DNA from: Gammaproteobacteria bacterium
Lineage (GTDB): Bacteria; Pseudomonadota; Gammaproteobacteria; Xanthomonadales; Wenzhouxiangellaceae
Direction: 5' to 3'
DNA length: 64,000 bases
NCBI GenBank assembly: GCA_003567685.1
Contig: PWYW01000020.1
Coordinates: 1-64,000, forward strand
Numbering within the stretch: position 1 is the first letter of the stretch; each line of letters starts with the position of its first letter. The notes beneath the pieces were generated by a model, which saw only the letters and a program-made list of their open reading frames with translations, was not told where the DNA came from and ran no database searches. Below, piece after piece: positions 36,789 through 45,408 of the stretch. The position numbers and the translations under genes were made by a program.

Positions 36789-38153
36789 TTAGCGTTTGTC
36801 GGCTTGTCTCAACAGCCGCCAGGCCAGCGTGACCACCAGCAATCCACCGGCCAGCAACACCAGCCAGAGCAGCCATTGGGCCCAGTCGGTGGGGGGCTCC
36901 GGCTCGACCAGCGCGCCGGGGCCGCCGCTGGGTGTCATTGCACCCGGATGCACCTGGGGCAGCGTCCACGCGGCCTCCGCGCCGCCTGGCAGGCCCATCG
37001 AGCCGGCCCCGGTGGTCTGCAAGCCGCGGGTTTCCCGGCTACCGGCCAACAGGCGCCAGGGCGGTTCGCCCTGGTGAAGGAATACCAGGCTGTCAGGGGT
37101 TACGGTGACGGCCAGGCTGGCCGGATTGACAATCGGTGGTTCGAAGGTGAGCTTCCAGTGTCTGCTGCGTGGCGCATCGGCCGGGATGCCAATCTCGATT
37201 CGAGGTTGTTTCAGCGCGCTCTTCTGGTAGCGGCCCAGCAACAGCCAGGGCCCATTCGGCTGGGCGGCGGTGTGCACGCCAAGCCGACCGGACCAGCTTT
37301 CGTTACCCAGCTCAAGCTGAACCTGGTTCAGACGCCAGGGGCCTGGCATGGAAAACTGGAGCGTATCGTCGGCTTGTTGGGCTTCCTTGACGGCAAGCGC
37401 AATTGAGGCTGAGTGGTTGACGCGTTGCTCGGTCAGCAGCAAGGCCGCAAAGCGGTCTTGATCGCCCGGCGTTCTCTGGCCAAAGCAGTGAAGTTGCACA
37501 GCATCAGGAAGCGGACCGGACAACGGATGAACGGCCCGATACTGGCGGGGAAAGCCGTCTTGCAGCAATCGGGGGATCAAGCGGACGGTGGCCGCCTGGC
37601 CCTCGGTGGCATCACCAAGCCAGCAGGTCAGGTTCAGGGGCCGTTCGGTCCACCAATCCATTTGAAGTTCATGGGCATTGCCTGATAGCTCCTCCGTCGG
37701 CAAGGCCATCAGCGCCTCGAAGCGTAGCGGTTGTTGTTCGGGCGGTCGTGGCGACTGGCCGTGAATCAGCAGCGTTTGCTCCCCCTGTTCCAATCGAAGG
37801 AAAAGCGGTGATGAGTCGCTCGGCGGCGATCCGTCCAGCCAGCGACTGGTGAACGCCAGCGACTGCTCATCGTGACGGGTTTCGATAAGCGCCTCGTGGC
37901 CGAGGCGATACAGGCTGATCGGGCGGTTGTGTCGATCCACCAGCGCCAAGTCACGACCTTCAGGGTCGGACAGAGCGTTCATGATTTCCGGGGTGAGCTC
38001 GATGCGATAGGCGGGCGCTCGATCGGCCGGCTGGATGGGCCAGGCGCTGACGAATTGTTGAGGCGAGAGGCCAGAGCGGGTGTCCGCCCAGGCAGCGCTG
38101 CCCAGGTTCACGAAAAGGATGACAACAAGGGCCTGAACGAGACTTTTGCTCAT
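36789..38153 (-). CDS. DUF3999 exported membrane-anchored protein
   Basis: A 454-residue protein with a signal peptide (about 1-23, cleaved after AWA), a large periplasmic beta-rich region and one C-terminal membrane segment (WLLWLVLLAGGLLVVTLAWRL, about 425-447) followed by a short basic tail. The pattern and its coupling to a DUF2339 gene fit DUF3999. Function unknown. It overlaps the upstream DUF2339 gene by 4 bp (ATGA), indicating obligate co-expression. Confidence 0.85.
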   Translation of the reverse strand: MSKSLVQALVVILFVNLGSAAWADTRSGLSPQQFVSAWPIQPADRAPAYRIELTPEIMNALSDPEGRDLALVDRHNRPISLYRLGHEALIETRHDEQSLAFTSRWLDGSPPSDSSPLFLRLEQGEQTLLIHGQSPRPPEQQPLRFEALMALPTEELSGNAHELQMDWWTERPLNLTCWLGDATEGQAATVRLIPRLLQDGFPRQYRAVHPLSGPLPDAVQLHCFGQRTPGDQDRFAALLLTEQRVNHSASIALAVKEAQQADDTLQFSMPGPWRLNQVQLELGNESWSGRLGVHTAAQPNGPWLLLGRYQKSALKQPRIEIGIPADAPRSRHWKLTFEPPIVNPASLAVTVTPDSLVFLHQGEPPWRLLAGSRETRGLQTTGAGSMGLPGGAEAAWTLPQVHPGAMTPSGGPGALVEPEPPTDWAQWLLWLVLLAGGLLVVTLAWRLLRQADKR

Positions 38154-40822
38154 GGGGTGCTCTCCCGGGTGGTGCGCTGAGTGGGCGGCGCAGGCGCAAG
38201 ATAGCCAATCACCATCGACAAAACGCCAAAGGCAAGGAAGGACAGGATGCCTGCAATGTTGCCCAGGTAGCTGCGGTCAATTAGCAGCAATTTGAGCAGC
38301 ACCAGGGCCATCAAGACCAGCCCGGCCAGCCAGGTGGGGTAGCTTCGGCGGCGCGAGCCCAGCAACCAGGCGCTGGCGCCAGCCACGGTCCACAGCACGC
38401 TGAGACTGGCCTGCACCGCTGCACTGCGCCACAGTGCCAGGGGTTGCCAGGCGATATCGCTCAACTGGTGCACGCTGCGAACCACGAACAGACTGGCCAG
38501 CAGCAGAGCAAGCAGCGCCAGCACGGGACCAGGTAGCGGATAGGCTGCACGTTTGGCCAACAGGGCAATGATCAGCAGGGTGGCCAGCTGCGCCAGCTCC
38601 AGTGGATTGATTAGCGGCAGCCAGGGCAGGGGGGCGGAATTGCCCGGCAAGGGCAGACTGACCAGCCAGCCAAGCGACAGCAGAACCCCCAGCGCCAGTG
38701 AGACCACGCGTGTCGAGCCCCGGCGGGGTTCGGCGGGGCTCAGCGGCGGCCATCGCCCGGCCGCCAGCCAGGTCCCCAGCAACAGGAAGGGCGCGGCGGC
38801 GGCGAGTGGTTTCCAGCCGTTGCCGACCGAGTCAATCAGGCTGAGTCCGTGCAGGGCGGAGTGGCTGAACGCCAGCAGAACCGCCAGGTGCGCTGTCACG
38901 GACAAGCCATGACGCCAGAGGCCATCTTCCCGGGCCAGTTGCCGATCCAGCAAGACGGCGGCCACACCGAATGCCAGCCAGGCCAGGGCGCTCACCTCCG
39001 TGAACAGAAGGGTGTTCAGCGGGGTCTCAAGGACGCCCGCGACGAGCAGCAAGGGGAACAGGGCGGCCAGCGTGATCAGGGCATGGCTGGGTAGCGTGCC
39101 AAGCAGAAAGCGGATCACCAGCAGGGTCACTGCGACAAGTCCCACCCAGGCATTGAGCTGGTGGTTGATCGGCAAGCCGCTGATTTCTCCAGCAAAAGCC
39201 AGCAGCCAGAAAAGGGCGCTGGTGAAGGCGATTAGCCAGACCCTGACATTATTGCGCCCGACACCCGCCTGGTAGTAAAAGCATGCGCTGGCCATCGCGG
39301 CCACGCTGATGGCGATTGCACCAACGAAGTCGGCGTTCAAAAACATCACGTCCGACTGGCTGAAAAAGAACGCGCTGACCAACCAGGTGGGGACAGCCAG
39401 TGCCTGCAGCCCGAGGCCGGCAAGTCGCGTCCAGCGCCCCGCATGGCGGCAACCCAGCCAGACCAGCGCGGCGCCTTCAATGGCCCATACAGCGGCGATC
39501 ACCGGGCCGCTGAAGGCAAAAGGAATCGCCAGGGTGGCCAGTCCAATGGCGAGTACCGCGTGGATGGCCGAGAGTGGTTGCCCATCCGACTGTTGGCGCA
39601 GCCAGGCGGCGGCCGCCAGGTACAGTCCTGAAACGCCCAGCAGAATCAGTGCGATGGTCAGCGGGGCATTGGGGATCAGCGCAATTTGCAGCGGGAAGGC
39701 CAGCAGCGGCAGGCCGAACAACAACAGCACGTTCAGCACGCGTCCGCCAGGCTGACCGGCTCGACCTTCGACCAGGGGGATCAGGAAGAACAGCAGGAAG
39801 TAGGCGGCCAGGAAACTCTGGGCCATCAGCTGGTGCGTCGGGTGCCAGGCCAGCACGCCCCAGAGTGCGGCAATCAGGAAGGTGAATACCAGCGCGAGGC
39901 GACTGAGCAATGGCCAACGTTTGAACAGGCTGATGGCAAACACACCCAGGTTCAATACCAGGTACCAGCTGAACAGAATCACCGGTGGGCCCTGTCCATC
40001 ACCCAGTGCCGGGGGCGCGGCAAAGCCTGCGACCAGTGCCAGCACGGCCAGCGCCAGGCTGCCCTGGCGGACCGCGAGAACAGCGGTGGCGGCCACGATC
40101 AAGCTGACCATGAGAAAAGCGGGCAGGGTGGGGAGTAGCCCGTAAAGTCGTTCACTGGCGAACAGCGTGAGGATGAGAATCCCGACCCCACCGCCCTGGA
40201 GACAAAGGCCGAAAATCCGGCGCTTGTAGCGCTCTTTCCAGCCGAACAGCAACAGCCCAACGCCAGCCAGGCCAACTGCGGCAACTCTTGCGCCCAGCGG
40301 AAACACCAGCCAGCCCTGATCGCTGACGTAGCGCAGCAGAGCGGCGATGGCGATGAGCGAAATCAGGACCCCCACCTTGACAGGTAAATTGTCGGTCAGC
40401 CCTCTCAGCCAGTCGGGCCGGCTGCTTCTTGAAGGGCTCTCCTCCCGCGCCGCCTGCTGCGCCGGTTGAATTTCTTCGAGCTCACGGGTCGGGATTGACC
40501 GGGCTTCGGTTGCGGGCATCGAGGCTGCGGCCGGTCGCTCGACACGCCCGGCCGTCGCGTCGCTGGCCGAACTTGCGGTCGGTTGGGGGAGCGGATCAGA
40601 CGTTTGTTTGCTCGATTCAGCGGCTGTTCCCTCGAGCCGCTTTTGCAGGTTGTCCACGCGACGGTGGAGCGATATGAGTTGGGCAAGCACGATACCGAAC
40701 AGGGCGCCGAACAGGAGGCCCTGCCAGCGATCACTCCCAATCATCAAGCCGAGAAGGCCACCCTTGGCAATCAAGGCGCCAATGATTGCGCCAGCCGCGC
40801 CAAGCAAGGCACTCAACTTCAT
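38150..40822 (-). CDS. DUF2339 polytopic membrane protein
   Basis: An 890-residue inner-membrane protein from ATG 40822. An N-terminal glycine-rich hairpin (AAGAIIGALIAKGGLLG), a coiled coil and Pro/Ser/Ala-rich linker (about 55-140) lead into more than twenty hydrophobic segments. The family is often found with DUF3999 and has been suggested to act in envelope processes, but no function is established that I know of. The 105 bp upstream of 40822 is shared with the divergent sulfotransferase. Confidence 0.85.
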   Translation of the reverse strand: MKLSALLGAAGAIIGALIAKGGLLGLMIGSDRWQGLLFGALFGIVLAQLISLHRRVDNLQKRLEGTAAESSKQTSDPLPQPTASSASDATAGRVERPAAASMPATEARSIPTRELEEIQPAQQAAREESPSRSSRPDWLRGLTDNLPVKVGVLISLIAIAALLRYVSDQGWLVFPLGARVAAVGLAGVGLLLFGWKERYKRRIFGLCLQGGGVGILILTLFASERLYGLLPTLPAFLMVSLIVAATAVLAVRQGSLALAVLALVAGFAAPPALGDGQGPPVILFSWYLVLNLGVFAISLFKRWPLLSRLALVFTFLIAALWGVLAWHPTHQLMAQSFLAAYFLLFFLIPLVEGRAGQPGGRVLNVLLLFGLPLLAFPLQIALIPNAPLTIALILLGVSGLYLAAAAWLRQQSDGQPLSAIHAVLAIGLATLAIPFAFSGPVIAAVWAIEGAALVWLGCRHAGRWTRLAGLGLQALAVPTWLVSAFFFSQSDVMFLNADFVGAIAISVAAMASACFYYQAGVGRNNVRVWLIAFTSALFWLLAFAGEISGLPINHQLNAWVGLVAVTLLVIRFLLGTLPSHALITLAALFPLLLVAGVLETPLNTLLFTEVSALAWLAFGVAAVLLDRQLAREDGLWRHGLSVTAHLAVLLAFSHSALHGLSLIDSVGNGWKPLAAAAPFLLLGTWLAAGRWPPLSPAEPRRGSTRVVSLALGVLLSLGWLVSLPLPGNSAPLPWLPLINPLELAQLATLLIIALLAKRAAYPLPGPVLALLALLLASLFVVRSVHQLSDIAWQPLALWRSAAVQASLSVLWTVAGASAWLLGSRRRSYPTWLAGLVLMALVLLKLLLIDRSYLGNIAGILSFLAFGVLSMVIGYLAPAPPTQRTTRESTP

Positions 40823-40955
40823 AAAGAATGGTTCCGCTTGAGTTCGCCTTTCGTCATTTCGCGCTCCCGGTTTTTGCCAGTCTGCGGCACGCCTGGACGT
40901 CGCGCCACCTGCCCTCCAGCAGTACAATAGCGGATTACCTTATCGCGACGCCACA

Positions 40956-41852
40956 ATGAATCGATTTCGTTTGCTAAGGGCAGGTATCTGGGCATTGACT
41001 GCGCCGTTGCCCAAGCAGCGCCGAATTGCTGCGCGCCACCGTTTACGTGCGGGGCTGGATAATCGGCAGGTGCTGTCGGCCGACATGGTCGTGTTGTCAC
41101 GAGCCAAAAGCGGGCGCACCTGGCTTCGCGCCATGTTTTCCCGCCTGTACCAGCGGAAATACGGTCTGGCCGAGAACCAGTTGCTGGAGTACGACAACTT
41201 CCACAAACAGAATGCCCAGGTTCCGGTGGTTGCCATGACCCATGGTCATTACCTGGAAAACCTGGCCCGGCATCCGCGCCATGGTGGGCCCTTGAAAGCC
41301 ATGCCGGTGGTGTTCCTGCTGCGCGACCCGCGCGATGTGGCGGTTTCGGAGTTCTTCCAGTCCACCCGCCGGGCCAGTGCCTACAAGCGAGAGCTCTACC
41401 AGGTGGATGAAGCCGGCTCGATGTTCGAGTTCGTGATGCAGTCGCCGCTGGGCTTGCCGGCCATTTGTGACTACCTCAATCACTGGCACCGCGAGCTGCA
41501 GGGCTGGGATCGCGTGCATTACCTGTTCTACGAAAAGCTTCGGGCAGAGCCGCAGTCGCAGATGGCCGACCTGCTGGCGTTTCTCGGCCAGGACTTTTCG
41601 GCTGACGACATCGCCGAGGCGGTGGAATTCTGCTCCTTCGAGGCGCTCAAGCGCAAGGAACGCGACAACTACTTCAACAACAGTCGTCTCAAGGCCAAGA
41701 ACGTTGAAGACCCGGACTCCTACAAGGTTCGGCGCGGCAAGGTGGGCGGCTACCGGGACTATTTCAGCGATTCGGAGGCCGAACGCATCGACCGATACGT
41801 GGCTGACCGCCTGGACCCGGCGCTGCACGAGGCTTTCGGGCTGACGGCATAA
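40956..41852 (+). CDS. PAPS-dependent sulfotransferase
   Basis: 298 residues. The PAPS-binding 5'-phosphosulfate loop is SRAKSGRTWLRAM (48-60), the 3'-phosphate motif RDPRDVAVSEFF (123-134), and the C-terminal KVRRGKVGGYRDYFS matches the cosubstrate-binding RKG-type loop. It probably transfers sulfate to a surface glycan or lipid, given the neighbours. The first gene of a plus-strand cassette; the next gene starts 1 bp after its stop. It is divergent from DUF2339. Confidence 0.87.
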   Translation: MNRFRLLRAGIWALTAPLPKQRRIAARHRLRAGLDNRQVLSADMVVLSRAKSGRTWLRAMFSRLYQRKYGLAENQLLEYDNFHKQNAQVPVVAMTHGHYLENLARHPRHGGPLKAMPVVFLLRDPRDVAVSEFFQSTRRASAYKRELYQVDEAGSMFEFVMQSPLGLPAICDYLNHWHRELQGWDRVHYLFYEKLRAEPQSQMADLLAFLGQDFSADDIAEAVEFCSFEALKRKERDNYFNNSRLKAKNVEDPDSYKVRRGKVGGYRDYFSDSEAERIDRYVADRLDPALHEAFGLTA

Positions 41853-41853
41853 G

Positions 41854-43209
41854 ATGCGCTGCCTGATTCTGCCGTGCGAGACCCGGGTTCGCGAGTTTCG
41901 CGCCAAGCTGTTGCTGGCGCTGGTGGCTGCCAGCCGTGGCATTCCGGCAATCGTCGGTGCCAAGAAAGCCATTGATCTCGATCTTGATCGCTACCCCTCG
42001 GGTGTTTACGTTGGCAAGAGCGTCACGGCCCGCTCGCGGCATAACCTGCTGCTGGCTCGTGCCTGCGGTCATCGCGTGGCGCTGTGGGATGAAGAAGGCC
42101 TGGTCTGGGCATCACGCGAGGTTTACTGGCGCACCAAGGTGGACGCCGCCACGCTGAACACGCCCGAACTGCTGCTGGCCTGGGGCGAGATGAACGCGGC
42201 GGCCTGGACTGAGCATCCGGATTACGCCGGCGGGCCGGTGAAGGCGGCCGGCAACCCCCGTGCCGACCTGCTAAAACCGGCTCTGCGCCCCTTGTTCGAC
42301 GACGAAGTGGCCAGTATCCGAGAGCGTTTTGGCGAGTTCGTTCTGGTCAACACCAATTTTTCCAGGGTCAATCATGTGCAACCGCGCCAGAATCGCCACC
42401 TGAAATGGTTGCGCGAACAGCGGCCGGATGACCCGCGCGGCGGCTTTGCCGCCCACAAGTACGAACTGTTCAAAGCGTTCAGTGAGGCCTTGCCGGCACT
42501 GGCCCGCGCCATGCCGGATCGCCGCTTCGTGATTCGTCCGCACCCCAGCGAAAAAGCCGACACCTGGCGCGAGCTGGTGGCCGGCCTGGACAACGTCAGC
42601 GTCACCCACGAAGGGAACGTCGTGGCCTGGCTGCTGGCCTGCCAGGGCCTGGTCCATAACGGCTGCACCACGGCCATTGAGGCCTACCAGGTGGGCCGGC
42701 CGGCACTGGCCTACACCCCGCTGCCGCCATCGGACTTTGATCATCCGCTGCCTAACGGCGTCAGCCTGGACTGCCCGAGCTTTGACCAGCTGAAGGCGCG
42801 CGTCTTGCAGGCTTTTGACCGTTCCGAGGCGCTGTTTGTCGAACAGCAGGCCGGAGAGGCCGGCGAGATGATGCGCCAGGCCCTGGCCGGCGTGGACCGA
42901 CCGGGGCTGGATAGCGAAGCCTTGCTGGACGCGATGGCACCGCTGCTGGCACTGCCTGCCGAGGCGCCAGCCCGACGCTCACGGCTGGCGCTCGCGCTTC
43001 GCCGGGCCCTGCGGCCGATTGAAAGCCGCCTGCCCGGAACCGCCAACTACGGGCCGTATCTGGCCCATATGTTCGCCCCGGTCAGTGATGTTGATCTGCG
43101 CCGGGAGCTTGAGCGCATGGGCGCCTGCCTGGGGTTCACCGGGCTGCCCGAGTGGCAGCGCATTGGCGATAACGTCTTCAAGCTGGAGCCGATGGCGTCA
43201 GTGGCTTAA
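41854..43209 (+). CDS. Surface carbohydrate biosynthesis protein (GT-B-like)
   Basis: 451 residues with a Rossmann-like N-terminal half (MRCLILPCETRVREFRAKLLLA) and a C-terminal half with FVIRPHPSEKADTWRE, a His/Glu-containing motif typical of GT-B or capsule-type transferases, then GLVHNGCTTAIEAYQVGRP, a nucleotide-sugar-binding-like loop. It resembles the surface-polysaccharide protein family found beside NeuB-like genes. The substrate is unknown. It lies directly after the sulfotransferase gene. Confidence 0.72.
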   Translation: MRCLILPCETRVREFRAKLLLALVAASRGIPAIVGAKKAIDLDLDRYPSGVYVGKSVTARSRHNLLLARACGHRVALWDEEGLVWASREVYWRTKVDAATLNTPELLLAWGEMNAAAWTEHPDYAGGPVKAAGNPRADLLKPALRPLFDDEVASIRERFGEFVLVNTNFSRVNHVQPRQNRHLKWLREQRPDDPRGGFAAHKYELFKAFSEALPALARAMPDRRFVIRPHPSEKADTWRELVAGLDNVSVTHEGNVVAWLLACQGLVHNGCTTAIEAYQVGRPALAYTPLPPSDFDHPLPNGVSLDCPSFDQLKARVLQAFDRSEALFVEQQAGEAGEMMRQALAGVDRPGLDSEALLDAMAPLLALPAEAPARRSRLALALRRALRPIESRLPGTANYGPYLAHMFAPVSDVDLRRELERMGACLGFTGLPEWQRIGDNVFKLEPMASVA

Positions 43210-43239
43210 GTATTCACCTTCAGATGGAGTGCTAATTCC

Positions 43240-44310
43240 ATGAAAAAAGTAAAAATCTTTGGTGCAGGATCAATTGGTAACCATCTGGCGCATGGCTGTC
43301 GCCAGCAGGGTTGGCAGGTCACGATCTGCGATATCGACCCCGATGCGCTGGCCCGCACGCGTGACGACATCTACCCGGCACGCTACGGCGCCTGGGACGA
43401 GGCCATTCGTCTGAGCGCGCCGGAGGCGGTTGCCGACGAAGCCTTTGACCTGGTCATCATCGGCACGCCGCCCGACAGCCATATCCCCATTGCCATTGAT
43501 CAGATGCAGCGCTGTCCGCCGCGCGTGATACTGATCGAAAAGCCGCTGTGTCCACCGGACCTGGCGCCGTGCGCCGAACTGATTCGGCTGGCCGACGAGA
43601 CATCCACCCGCTTGCTGGTGGCATACAACCACCGCCTGACCACCCATACCCGTCTGGCCGAGGCGTGGTTGCAGTCGCCCGGTATTGGCCAAGTCACCAC
43701 GCTGCGCGCCATGACACGGGAGCACTGGGGCGGTATCTTTGCTGCCCACCCTTGGCTGGCCGGACCGTCCGACAGCTACCTGGGCTTTACCGCCAAGGGC
43801 GGCGGCGCGCTGGCCGAGCATAGCCATGCCATCAATATCTGGCAGCACTTCGCCGACCTGGCCGGGTTGGGTCGAATCAGCCAGGTTCAGGCCATGCTGG
43901 ACGAGGTTGAGCAAGACGGTGCCGCCTACGACCGCATCGCCCAGTTATCGGTCCGTACCGACCGCGGCCTGGTTGGCACCATTGTCCAGGACGTGGTGAC
44001 CCAGCCAGCCCAGAAGTGGCTTCGCATGGAAGGCACCGAGGGCTACCTTGAATGGCAGGTGAGCATTGACGCCCAGCACGATCTGGTGCGCCTGGTTCGC
44101 CATGATGGCGAGACGCTGGAAGAGAAGGTCAAGAAAACCCGGCCGGATGATTTCCGTGGCGAAATCGAGCACATCGGCGATTTGCTCGACAAGCCCGATC
44201 TGGCCTCGCCCCTGGACCTGGAGGCCGGGCTGGACACCATGCGCGTGGTGGTTGCCGCCATCGACTCCTCCCGCAAGGGCCGCCTGGTCGAGGTTGACCG
44301 CTCCTCATGA
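43240..44310 (+). CDS. Gfo/Idh/MocA-family oxidoreductase
   Basis: 356 residues. The N-terminal Rossmann fold has GAGSIGNHLA (8-17). The EKP motif (IEKPLCPPDLA, about 99) positions the catalytic Lys, and a C-terminal alpha/beta domain carries GGGALAEHSHAINIW, where His is the usual acid/base. It acts on a sugar or nucleotide sugar with NAD(P). In this cassette it may make or modify the sugar precursor. It overlaps the following gene by 4 bp. Confidence 0.88.
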   Translation: MKKVKIFGAGSIGNHLAHGCRQQGWQVTICDIDPDALARTRDDIYPARYGAWDEAIRLSAPEAVADEAFDLVIIGTPPDSHIPIAIDQMQRCPPRVILIEKPLCPPDLAPCAELIRLADETSTRLLVAYNHRLTTHTRLAEAWLQSPGIGQVTTLRAMTREHWGGIFAAHPWLAGPSDSYLGFTAKGGGALAEHSHAINIWQHFADLAGLGRISQVQAMLDEVEQDGAAYDRIAQLSVRTDRGLVGTIVQDVVTQPAQKWLRMEGTEGYLEWQVSIDAQHDLVRLVRHDGETLEEKVKKTRPDDFRGEIEHIGDLLDKPDLASPLDLEAGLDTMRVVVAAIDSSRKGRLVEVDRSS

Positions 44311-45395
44311 TCGGCTCGCATCGCATTCTGGTGGTGGTGCCGGCGCGCGGCGGCAGCAAGGGCATTCCGATGAAGAACCTGCTGCCGGTCGCCGGCAAGC
44401 CGCTGCTGGTGCACACGGCTGAACTGATCACCAAGCTCGGCTGGGTCGACCGCGCGGTGGTGTCGACCGATCACCTGGTGATTCGCGATACCGCGCTGGA
44501 TCATGGTCTGGATGTGCCCTTCATGCGCCCGACCGAGCTGTCCGGCGACCGGATTGGCGATGTGGACGTCCTGGTTCACGCACTTCAAGCTACCGAGCAG
44601 GACGATGGCCAGCACTACGACGTGGTGGTAATGCTGCAGCCGACCTCACCGCTGCGCCAGGCCCGCCACGTTGAAGCCACCGTCCGCAAACTCATCGACG
44701 AGAAGCTCGATGCGGTCTGGACTGTCAGCCCGACCGATCTCAAGGCGCATCCACTAAAGCAGTTGAACGTGGATGACAACGGCCAGATGAGTTACTACGA
44801 CCCGGCGGGTGCCGCCATCATTGCCCGCCAGCAGCTCAAGCCGGTTTATCACCGCAACGGGGTGGCCTATGCGCTGCGGCGCGAAACCCTGCTGGAGCAG
44901 GCCGCCTTGATGGGTGAGCGGAACGGGGCGGTGATCATCGATGAGCCCCAGATCAGCATTGATACGCTGGATGACGTCAAGCGGGTCGAGCACTTTCTTG
45001 CCGCGCAGGCCCTGGATGTGCCCGCGGCTGACCCTGTGCCAGCCCGACCCAAGACGATGGTGATTGATATTGATGGCGTGCTGGCAGAGCCCGTCCCGGC
45101 GTTGGACTACGCCCAAGCTGGACCGCTGAAAGACAACATCGCCCGGGTCAATGCGTTGTTTGACCTGGGCTGCCATATCACCTTGTTCACGGCCCGGGGC
45201 TCGGGCACCGGCAAGGACTGGTCGGAAGTCACGCGTGAGCAGATGCAACGATGGGGAGTGCGGTACCATGAGTTGCGCTTTGGCAAGCCACCGGCAGACT
45301 ACTACGTGGACGACCGGTTGGTCACCCTGGCCCAGGCCGTTGCGCTGTGTGGGCTAACCGATCCAACGGCTGATGACCGCATTTCAAACGATTGA
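44307..45395 (+). CDS. CMP-sugar synthetase (NeuA-like) fused to a HAD phosphatase
   Basis: 362 residues, two domains. Residues 1-232 are an acylneuraminate-type cytidylyltransferase (VVPARGGSKGIPMKNL, QPTSPLRQARH, HRNGVAYALRRE, PQISIDTLDD). Residues 248-350 are a small HAD phosphatase: nucleophile and acid Asp254/Asp256 in VIDIDGVLAEP, TARGSGTGKDW, Lys327 in FGKPPA, and DYYVDDRL. The fusion suggests dephosphorylation of a nonulosonate-phosphate followed by CMP activation on one polypeptide. It is coupled to the oxidoreductase gene and 13 bp before the NeuB-like gene. Confidence 0.88.
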   Translation: MIGSHRILVVVPARGGSKGIPMKNLLPVAGKPLLVHTAELITKLGWVDRAVVSTDHLVIRDTALDHGLDVPFMRPTELSGDRIGDVDVLVHALQATEQDDGQHYDVVVMLQPTSPLRQARHVEATVRKLIDEKLDAVWTVSPTDLKAHPLKQLNVDDNGQMSYYDPAGAAIIARQQLKPVYHRNGVAYALRRETLLEQAALMGERNGAVIIDEPQISIDTLDDVKRVEHFLAAQALDVPAADPVPARPKTMVIDIDGVLAEPVPALDYAQAGPLKDNIARVNALFDLGCHITLFTARGSGTGKDWSEVTREQMQRWGVRYHELRFGKPPADYYVDDRLVTLAQAVALCGLTDPTADDRISND

Positions 45396-45408
45396 TTACA
45401 GGTGTTCG

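Noticed and set aside
36693-37406. Plus-strand frame of 237 codons antisense to DUF3999
   Set aside because: No similarity and no Shine-Dalgarno; the opposite frame has a signal peptide and a membrane anchor.
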